A program made the position numbers and the translations under genes. Below are positions 57,022 through 64,000 of a stretch of 64,000 nucleotides of DNA, in pieces. How positions within the stretch are numbered: position 1 is the first letter of the stretch; every line of letters starts with the position of its first letter. The DNA comes from Fasciolopsis buskii (Eukaryota; Platyhelminthes; Trematoda; Plagiorchiida; Fasciolidae), in the NCBI GenBank assembly GCA_008360955.1, contig LUCM01002475.1, forward strand, positions 12,643 through 76,642. The letters are read 5' to 3'. A model generated the notes under the pieces. That model had not been told where the DNA came from, did no database searches, and saw only the letters and a program-made list of their open reading frames with translations.

Positions 57022-57631
57022 ATGCTTGTTATCCCGCCTTGGGTTCTATTTCCCAGCTGGCTGAAACGAGCACGTGATGACCATGCATCCCGTTTTCCTG
57101 CCTTTCGCGGTCCTCAGGAGTCCCATCGTTGCGCGGTCTTGGTCGACCATCAGTACATCTCTGGTGATCAAATGCGATCCGAGTTTGTATCAATTCCCGC
57201 TCGTGGAGATCAATCTATAGTGCCGGGGCATCTCTCTTTGAATCAGTTTTATATAAGTAGTGACGATGCGATCGAGCGTACCGTGGAACCCAAGCGTTTA
57301 TGCCAATCATTGAATAACCAGTTCGATGAAACACAGGTCAAACTAGGCGATGTAGCTGGATCTGGACTTAAAAGTCACTTGTCTTCGTTTGTTACGAACT
57401 CTATGTTGCATGGAGATTGTTTAAAATCAGCCGATGAAATCAAGGTGCTCGATGCCAGTTGTTTGATCAAACCACCGAACGAAGTAAACGAACCACTCAG
57501 GTCGACAGTTTTGAGCTTCTCAGATGATCCTGGTCTATCCCCTGTCACAAATACATTACCTTCCGCTGGTCCCGGGGTCGAAAGGCAAGTGGCGTTCCAC
57601 CCATCTTCCAGAATGTGCGACTTCACTGAAG
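57022..57631 (+). CDS. Candidate host exon of unknown function (610 coding bases, open at the 3' side)
   Basis: The 203 complete codons show no transposon motif and no domain I recognise. Composition is ordinary for a soluble protein and Ser/Asp-rich toward the end, with no clear signal peptide or membrane segment. The frame runs into a strong donor, GAAG|GTAAGT at 57632, leaving one base (phase 1). The ATG at 57022 may be the start, or the exon may begin at 57000 after the acceptor-like TTCTTGTTAG, because the frame is open back to 56956. The next compatible exon seen is 63239-63284. The interval holds PLE, RTE and duplicated DNA, as expected for a fluke intron. Chance is possible, but a 600-base frame with codon-like composition and a consensus donor makes it the best host-gene candidate here. 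Confidence 0.55.
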
Positions 57632-58027
57632 GTAAGTAACAGTTCTTATCTACCAATTACTACAGAGGCAATTACGCGTACATTTAACAAACGATGTCTT
57701 GTTTTTGACTGTCCTTCTGTTATCCTCGTGCTGTAGCACTTGCAGCAAACGATCGATAGCAATCAACACTGCGTTTTGACTGGTCTCTAATCGACCAATC
57801 ACATCCCCGCCTTGTACTTAGACACGAACTTGATTTGAATGCGCCTGTGTTTTATACATCGGTTCCCAGCGCCGTTGTTGTTCTGACCTATTTTCTCACA
57901 GCTTTTGCACCAGTCTATATCTTTTAGTGCTTAGAAGCAGTAGCTTTTGAAACCTAGTGACCAAATAAAAACGACTGACGTCGATCACTCCGGAGCTCCA
58001 GACGTTAAAGAACGAGATGGATGTGAA

Positions 58028-58029
<2 letters not shown>

Positions 58030-58089
<60 letters not shown>

Positions 58090-58192
58090 CACCAGAATCG
58101 AATTTAAGGCGTCAGGAGTGTGCATGTAAAAGGCTACCGTCCAATATGTATATATACATATATCTATATATATGTATATATATATATATGAT
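58030..58192. repeat. (TA)n arrays with conserved right flank (module copy 3)
   Basis: A pure TA tract (58030-58090) is followed by CACCAGAATCGAATTTAAGG and AGGAGTGTGCAT, the flank also seen after the array at 48833. A second, interrupted array (58147-58190) abuts the PLE 3' end. Long TA tracts are prone to assembly error. Confidence 0.75.
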
Positions 58193-58242
58193 AGCAGGTT
58201 AGAGAATGATGTTCTTTCTCGTAGCTCAAGTTCAACAGGATG

Positions 58243-58736
58243 GCATTGGTTTGTTCGCTGAGCTGGGCAATTCGATTGCAAACGTTTCATCACCTATCGA
58301 AGTGACTTCGTCAGTGCTTTGATGTGGCGAGCGTCTGGTTGCCGTCGTTCTCCCAAATTTGTCACTTAGTCTTTTAGTTGTTGTTGATTGGCTGCTCTTG
58401 GCGAGGTGGTGGGGTAGAGATGTTGCCCCGTTGCTTTGTTCACCTTCGTCTATTGTTGACATGTTGTGGGCTGAATCNGCATCCGTTTTGACTGGCTTGT
58501 GTTGAATGGTCCTTCGATCGGATCGATGGATATACGTGGTCCAGAACGACGTAACTGTTTGTCGATCTTTCCGAGGAGTGCCAAGCTTCGAGAAATTCTC
58601 TCGAATGCTTTGTTCTACCCTGGGCGAGGACCCCCACGTTTTGGAAGTTAAACTTGTGACCCTCCCGGTCTCCGTAAACTGAAATTACAGAGAGTGGATC
58701 ATGCCTTTTTGTTGCCAGTTGGTGCTTATGAGTCCG
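58243..58736 (-). mobile_element. Penelope-like element 3' end with truncated GIY-YIG endonuclease (minus copy)
   Basis: The minus strand reads H-K-H-Q-L-A-T-K-R-H-D-P-L-S-V-I-S, D-R-E-G-H-K-F-N-F, A-Q-G-R-T-K-H-S-R-E-F-L-E-A-W-H and R-S-K-D-H-S-T-Q-A-S-Q-N-G-C, the C-terminal endonuclease part of fluke PLEs. The GIY-YIG start itself is cut off at the inner end (58736). The single ambiguous base in the window (N, 58478) falls on the first position of the stop codon. The non-coding 3' part runs to 58243, with about 50 bp more before the TA array. It is the inverted partner of 58833-59326. Confidence 0.8.
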
Positions 58737-58757
58737 ACGGCTGAGAAGAATCGAACT

Positions 58758-59325
58758 AATGTCGTCTATCAAATCGACTGTTAAGACTGTGATAAACAGT
58801 ATACCGAACAAACCGGGAAGAAACTCGGGACACGGATTCATGAGCACCAACTGGTAACAAAAAGGCATGATCCACTCTCTTTAATTTCGGTTCACGAGGA
58901 CCGGGAAGGTCACAAGTTCAACTTCGAAAACGTAAGGGTCGTCGCCCAGGGTAGAACAAAGCATTCGAGAGAATTTCTCGAAGCTTGGCACTCCTCGGAA
59001 AGATCGACAAACAGTTACGTCGTTCTGGACCACGTATATCCATCGATCCGATCGAAGGACCATTCAACACAAGCCAGTCAAAACGGATGCTGATTCAGCC
59101 CACAACATGTCAACAATAGACGAAGGTGAACAAAGCAGCGGGGCAGCATCTCTACCCCACCACCTCGCCAAGAGCAGCCAATCAACAACAACTAAAAGAC
59201 TAAGTGACAAATTTGGGAGAACGATGGCAACCAGACGCTCGCCACATCAAAGCACTGACGAAGTCACTTCGATAGGTGATGAAACGTTTGCAATCGAATT
59301 GCCCAGCTCAGCGAACAAACCAATG

Positions 59326-59326
<1 letters not shown>
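58758..59326 (+). mobile_element. Penelope-like element 3' end with GIY-YIG endonuclease (plus copy)
   Basis: Coding runs from about 58758 to the TGA at 59091-59093. It starts V-V-Y-Q-I-D-C, stop, D-C-D-K-Q-Y-T-E-Q-T-G (the GIY-YIG core V-Y-x-I-x-C-x-x-C ... Y-x-x-x-T-G) and continues through H-E-H-Q-L-V-T-K-R-H-D. The in-frame TAA at 58782-58784 replaces a residue between the two Cys, so the enzyme is dead. 58833-59326 is the exact-length inverted partner of 58243-58736 (x + x' = 117569). The upstream RT of the PLE is absent. The element ends directly at a TA array (59327). Confidence 0.82.

Positions 59327-59362
<36 letters not shown>
59327..59362. repeat. (TA)n array abutting the PLE 3' end
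   Basis: Pure TA tract that begins exactly where PLE sequence (CAAACCAATGC) stops. The left PLE copy reaches its own TA array after about 50 bp more. Confidence 0.8.
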
Positions 59363-59363
<1 letters not shown>

Positions 59364-59573
59364 CTTCATTTATTTTGCCTCCGGTGATCTTGCTTGTAAA
59401 TGATTCAAAAAGGTTGAAATTTTGACTCCCACTTTACCTCCAATTCCACTGTACCGAGTTATCTAACTTTTCCGTTTAATTCTGTTGCCACTAGTCACCA
59501 TCTTGCATTTCTTGTTGGCAACAGAAAGATTCGCCAAGCTCTGCGCTTTCTGGACGTGAGACTACCCGATTGA

Positions 59574-60230
59574 TACGGTATTCCACCCATCGTCCCTAGA
59601 ACGCGAGCTCCTGAATTAGCCCCTCTTTTACACCGTCTTTTCTCCCTTTCTTTTCATCTTTTTTACCTCTCCGATCCCATGAAAATACTCCGAAATTTTC
59701 TATCCCAAGACGCGAGACTCCTCCGACTCAAACGATTATTGAGTAATGCTTTGGGACAGCTGTCTTCGAAAAAGTTGGTTGACCGACGCGGAAAAATCAA
59801 CGTGAGCCAAAGCCCAGTGAGCGTATCAGCTGGCGTCGACACTTACACGGACAAACCAATATATAGGTATACAGGACACGCTATACTACCTTCCGATTTC
59901 CGTAGCATGTTATTTCTAGGGTTTTCAAAACCATTGTCTCCAACCAACTGCGGCAGTTTCTCGAACGCCTACGACCGCTGGACTATCACCGATGTGAACT
60001 CCGACAACTTCCTATCACCAGAAATTTCCTTGCTCTCATCTCACACCCCTGATCGGTCGCACTCGTTCACCGTGAAGAAACACTTGGTCTCGCTGGATAT
60101 CTCGAAGGCTTACTGGCGAAACTGTCAACGTTCGAGTCGCCTCCAGCTTTCGTCACAACGAGACTGTATCTTGACATGGTATAACGATTTGCATGCCTCT
60201 ATGACTCAACGAGAGAACAAAATGGTCTAG
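59574..60230 (+). pseudogene. Open frame with LINE RT-like pieces
   Basis: 219 codons are open from 59574. A-P-E-L-A-P-L-L-H-R-L-F near 59607-59645 resembles the pre-palm helix of Jockey/I-type RTs (APELAPLL.RLF). H-L-V-S-L-D-I-S-K-A at about 60081-60110 resembles motif A (L-S-L-D-I-S-K-A-F-D), and in the next frame G-L-L-A-K-L follows, as in those RTs. The middle (about 59700-60070) has no RT resemblance. I read it as a decayed LINE with an internal deletion or replacement; a host exon is the alternative. It lies between the two candidate host exons, on the same strand. Confidence 0.35.
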
Positions 60231-60239
60231 ATCCACCCG

Positions 60240-60845
60240 AAGATCCAATCGCCCCTTGAAGGTCAATGGGTAGAGGCCTGAAGAAGTAATCTCCTGGTCC
60301 TGCTTGTTGGTAGTTAAGTTTAGATGGCAACTGAATGAAAATGATCGAGAGAATAATTGGCAGAAGCAGATGGGCTTCCACCTAGCAAATCTCCGCTGCA
60401 TTGTGGTCAAGTTCTTTTTAGAATTCAAGCATTTGGTTGAGAGCCCTAATGGTGCTCTTTCTTAGTGGCTGGACGCCTTAGCAGTATTTGTCCACAAGCT
60501 TCCACGAATCGTACAAGCGCAATGAATTCCATGCTACATAGGTCTCCACGCAGAATACTCAAGACTGCGCTAGTCATTGCTTCCACCAGCTCGATTAATG
60601 ATAAGCGTGCTTCTGAACAGAGTTTCCGAGCTGTTTCAACATCCCAGTGACTTGTGGGTCAGATTTTCGAGTCAAAGGCCCCGTTGGTGTTCGTTTGTGT
60701 ACACTTCTTTTGAATGGTTCTTCAATAGCGGTCGACTAAAGCGTAGTTATCAGTTCGTTTATCCAACCACTGGCTTGCACATCGAAAACCTATTTTCTTT
60801 CCCCGCCGATCCGACTGGCAATGATTATCGTCTTATAGGTTGTTT
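60240..60845. other. Unassigned segment
   Basis: Plus frames 60465-60650 (61 codons) and 60577-60849 (90 codons) and minus frame 60153-60428 (91 codons). No motif is recognised in any. It is followed by family D at about 60848. Confidence 0.35.
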
Positions 60846-60847
60846 CT

Positions 60848-61210
60848 AACGGCAGTCCAGAGGTTGTCACCAAAACAGTCAACGGTTTGAATCCCAGATT
60901 CGCCAGTCACTGTTGTGGTCGACGGTAACTTGCTGCCGGCCGGCTGGTTACCACAACTGACTTAATGACATCTCATGTTCTGTCACTCCCATTCGTGGTG
61001 GATATGGCGCATGCCACTTCCACCACAGTCATGCATAAAATGCCATAAAGAACAGTTGTGCGATAAAAAGCGACATCGGTTCACCTGACGTCCTACTTCA
61101 CCTTCACGACGTTGGATTCGTATTGATCACATTGTTATCGGTCACCGGTGGCGTGGACCAGTCGAGGATTGTCGGCCACTCTGGTCAACACCTGTGGACT
61201 CGGGTCATGC
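60848..61210 (+). repeat. Repeat family D, long copy
   Basis: 60848-61030 matches 63383-63579 in inverted orientation (CACCAAAACAGTCA, AATCCCAGA, GGTTACCACA.CTGA.TTAATGACA). 61040-61210 matches 53055-53200 in inverted orientation. The two matches adjoin, so they are probably parts of one longer element present here more completely. No coding frame is conserved. Confidence 0.65.
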
Positions 61211-61214
61211 TTCA

Positions 61215-61795
61215 TCGACAACGTGTATCACAAAAGAGAACATGACGTGTCCTTCATCGACTCCAGCCAGGTGAATTGGGAGCCTCACAGGAAATCTGTA
61301 ACTGCTTCGAATTAGGGAACGCCAGTCAGGCGTTCTGCATAAGTGAAGGCCCTTCATCCGGTATATGACTGTCAGATGAAATGCAACTGGCCAACTAAGG
61401 AAAAATATCCACGTCACCAAACTTCTCCCCGGCGAGCACAAGGTCTGCCTTTCCGCCAGTCCATTCCAAACGATGACCAGAGGAGAGCACACAACAAAAC
61501 AACATGTACAATGCGAGATTTTGCTGGACATTCTCTTGAAGTTGAAGCAGCTGCAAAGTTACGAAGAATAACCACGAGAACTCTTCCCTGATATGAGCTA
61601 ATCAAACTGCCTTGAGTTCATGTGCTACAGCCTTTGCGCTATATGACAATAATACAACTTCCAAATTTAGTTTTGAATAGTAAAGTTCAGTTTACACAAC
61701 TCCGGTTTTAGTTACTACTTCACAGCACTAGCTACCCACGGCGGAGAGTGAACATAAACCATATAATTGGGAGTCTAACAGTCGTTTGGGGAATT
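61215..61795. other. Unassigned segment left of duplication copy 2
   Basis: One minus frame of 108 codons (61205-61531) with hydrophobic stretches and no recognised domain. Nothing else assignable is seen. Confidence 0.35.
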
Positions 61796-61798
61796 TCA

Positions 61799-63133
61799 TG
61801 GACCACAACACGACAGTTTAACTGCACCTACACAAGCCAGTAACATTGGTTTAAGTTTTCACATTTGCTTGCCATCTCAGTGATTGACCACCTCCATGCA
61901 TCTTCCAGCCATTACCTAGCCCGGAGAACAGTGCACAACAAGACAGGCATATTGCGGACATGCGCGACACATGCCCAAACCACCTTAATCTACTCACATT
62001 CAATGCCTCTTCTAAGCATTACTCACAAAACTCCACCGTTATACTCTACTAATACTACAAAGATAAGGGTGTTTAAGCAATAAAAGTCTTCGCACATCTG
62101 TCTGTAATGACTATCTTTGTGAGCTGACCTCACTGCTACTGTATAAACGTGGCCTTTGTTTGATAACCGGATATCACGCCGACAATACAGATCCCACAAG
62201 GTACTGAATGCCAATCGAACCTTCTGGATACTTGAAGACAATATCCAAGATACGACCACCTGGTCAGATACAACTATCCCACCAACTAAGTCTATCTACC
62301 CCATCCAATTCTTTCCTTGCAAGGATGGATCGGCTTCGAGCCAATCCAGTCCTGCAACAGCATTTTGCACGTCGAAGGTACAAAGCAAATCCCAAACATA
62401 CCCACATTATCGTCCAGATGATGGAGAAAAATCGGCAACTTACTTGAGTCTTCGCCCAGTAGCAAAACGTCGTCCGGATATTCTAAGTCACAACTTCCTG
62501 TCTGGGTTAATACCAATGCCGCTATTCTCATAGGAGGATAAGACAACTTCCATAACCATCTCGATGACAAATCTGAAAAGGAAAGGCGAAAGAGGGCAAC
62601 CCTGGTGAACGCCATTTCTCTTGGTGACCTCGAGTGAAAGACCGTTGTGAGAACGAAATCTGCCCCGGCTGTTTGCACACAAAGACTAAAAATGTGAAAT
62701 AAATTTCTCTAGCACATCTTTCAATGGGAGATAGTGCCACAGGTTTGCACAATCGACTGAACCGGACACCGCTTTCAGATAAAAAATGACAGAGTTCATT
62801 GGCCTACGGAAGGAAAGTTTATGTTCTAGGATTTGTCGTGGAGGAAAAATTTGGTCAATACAACCCCGACTGGGCGGAAACCGGCTTGGTTCTCGCGCAC
62901 GCACCTCTCTTGAGTACTGGTTAATCGGCTGATGATAATGCACGCGATCAGTTTGGATGTAATGTTTACCAAACCGATTGTTCTGTTTTTCATATGAGGT
63001 TCCATTATCTTGCTTGTAAATCGATGCAATTACCGATTCATATCAGTTCTTAGGAATTTCCTGTTTTGCCCAGATCGTAGCCAAGAGTTTGTTTAATTCT
63101 CACGTTAGCACTTGGTCACCGTTATTGAAAAAG
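61799..63133. repeat. 1335 bp direct duplication, copy 2
   Basis: Copy of 51046-52380. I saw no base difference in the parts compared by eye. On the right it passes into about 35 bp of homologous but divergent RTE sequence (about 63134-63168), then into unrelated sequence before the small candidate exon at 63239. Confidence 0.92.
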
Positions 63134-63168
63134 GACTGGGACGATTCACCAGGCTTAACTGCCCTATG
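62123..63168 (-). pseudogene. RTE-clade LINE: RT domain, copy 2
   Basis: Same lesions as the copy at 51370-52560, including Y-P-D-D at the catalytic box (about 62453-62488) and all frame breaks. Shared lesions show duplication after decay and not a second insertion. Upstream RTE sequence ends about 130 bp earlier than in copy 1. Confidence 0.85.
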
Positions 63169-63238
63169 ATTTTCACAATGCCCTATCTGCTGGTCTCGAT
63201 GTTTGATAGAGCGCTGATATATACATGCTTTTTTCTAG

Positions 63239-63284
63239 GAGAACCAGATTTACGATTCTTTGAAGCCTTTGGTTACACTAACCG
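63239..63284 (+). CDS. Candidate small internal exon (46 bases)
   Basis: Bounded by a strong acceptor (CTTTTTTCTAG at 63228-63238) and a consensus donor (CCG|GTAAGT at 63285). Entered in phase 1, as required by the donor at 57631, it is fully open and reads G-E-P-D-L-R-F-F-E-A-F-G-Y-T-N-R, leaving phase 2. Entered in phase 0 it is also open; phase 2 hits a stop. A 46-base exon is within the range of flatworm micro-exons. The product is not recognised. Confidence 0.45.
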
Positions 63285-63289
63285 GTAAG

Positions 63290-64000
63290 TGCAAGATATC
63301 TTTTGTTCTTTCTGATGTTCTCTCGTACTTTTCTGTCGGCTCGCGCATGCCTTTGATGGTTGGGGCCATGTATCCTGTCGCTATTGCCCATGGCATTTAA
63401 TTGAAGCAGCAACCGGCAACCAAGACCCTGAAACTCGCAATGACAGTGATCCCATACGGTGTCATTAAATCAGGTGTGGTAACGACTCGGGCATCAGCAG
63501 TTGCCTTGTGCCTAGGCGGGTCTGGGATTTTAACTTCTGACTGTTTTGGTGATAGTCTTTGAATCCTTCTGACTGCCACTAGAAATCGCCCGTAATTGCA
63601 ACAAGCTTGGATGAGGCTATTATCGTTGGCAGTAAAATGGTTAGGGATGGAAAATAGGCCCCGACGTGCCAGTCAGATAGGATGATTTGATTATGACGCT
63701 TTGGTCGATCGCTATTGAGGCGCACAGAACCGACCAACCGAAGTGCACATAATCGGCTATCGTCTGAGATCCAGCCTAACACTGTGCGCTCGGCCTGTAC
63801 GCTCCAAGGGATATCCGAGCCACCATGATCACGGGTGCTTGAGACCAGATGCGTGAAGAATTAAGCAAGGGAAAGTCGTTGTGTTTGAGCTACGCAGATT
63901 TGCATCTATTTTAAAGAATCTAAGAATTCTGACTGAGAATGCTTGTTGCTCTTTCTGGTTGGAATTGCAGATATTGAAGGCAACTAAGTGGAACGGATAC
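63290..64000. other. Putative intron with a family D piece, right end of window
   Basis: 63383-63579 is an inverted family D copy. Minus frames there (60 and 67 codons) are not conserved in the other copy. A good acceptor-like sequence (CTCTTTCTGGTTGGAATTGCAG) ends at 63969, but entering there in phase 2 gives a stop at the second full codon (TGA), so it is not a simple continuation of the exon at 63239-63284. Confidence 0.35.

Noticed and set aside
59258..59290. Hammerhead-ribozyme-like core (CTGACGA ... GATGAAAC) in the PLE 3' part
   Set aside because: PLEs are known to carry hammerhead motifs, and a five-pair stem II can be drawn here. But I could not place stem III and the cleavage site, and the string also lies within a conserved open frame. 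Only a covariance-model scan would decide.
63970..64000. Third exon of the candidate gene after the acceptor at 63969
   Set aside because: Continuing from the 46-base exon in the required phase gives an early stop, and the window ends 31 bases later; not enough to call.
1..64000. CRISPR array, bacterial operon, prophage, or endogenous virus
   Set aside because: There are no regular spacer-repeat units, ribosome-binding-site-led gene strings, or capsid/envelope-like frames; all RT signals fit LINE-type elements and the PLE signal is an endonuclease domain.

Overview
The window looks like repeat-dominated nuclear DNA from a parasitic flatworm. A trematode fits best and a tapeworm cannot be excluded. 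This rests on the transposon families and is an inference: degenerate CR1/Jockey-like LINEs, RTE-clade LINEs ending in a TGATGA-type tail, Penelope-like elements (PLEs) with a GIY-YIG endonuclease, (TA)n arrays, and intron-type splice sites. There are no operons, rRNA genes, CRISPR arrays or bacterial-type genes. Almost every recognisable coding stretch is a decayed, 5'-truncated or frameshifted retrotransposon. The only candidate host gene is a pair of putative exons near the right end.

Layout. 1-590: endonuclease fragment of a CR1-like LINE. 600-4233: no recognisable genes, plus one tRNA-like remnant on the minus strand. 4234-8314: two near-identical 1.5 kb arms in inverted orientation around a 1.07 kb spacer; each arm holds a piece of a dispersed non-coding repeat ('family A') and a decayed LINE reverse transcriptase (RT). 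8.3-21 kb: LINE ORF1 remnants on the minus strand (9.7-10.4, 14.6-15.2 and 19.1-19.9 kb) interleaved with plus-strand LINE ORF2 remnants (10.9-11.5 and 12.5-14.5 kb) and a CR1-like RT tail at 21.1-21.8 kb ending in short tandem repeats. 22.5-39 kb: plus-strand LINE copies (22.5-24.3, 24.5-25.0, 27.2-30.3, 30.9-32.9 and 37.9-39.1 kb) alternating with family A copies. One family A copy has been hit by a 184 bp insertion carrying a 56 bp-arm palindrome and flanked by a 14 bp direct duplication. 39-48.7 kb: unassigned.

48.7-64 kb is younger-looking and rearranged. It holds several RTE fragments and two direct duplications whose copies are essentially identical: 49239-50112 with 55306-56179, and 51046-52380 with 61799-63133. 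It also holds (TA)n arrays that share flanking sequence, two head-to-head PLE 3' ends, and the candidate host exons 57000/57022-57631 and 63239-63284. Their splice phases agree, which would make the PLE, RTE and duplicated material between them intronic.

Nothing suggests that the elements act together as a pathway. The functional story is retrotransposition, decay, and later duplication or inversion. Identifications come from reading translations by eye against remembered family motifs. No alignment or database search was run, so family names are at clade level and boundaries are approximate unless a junction is described.
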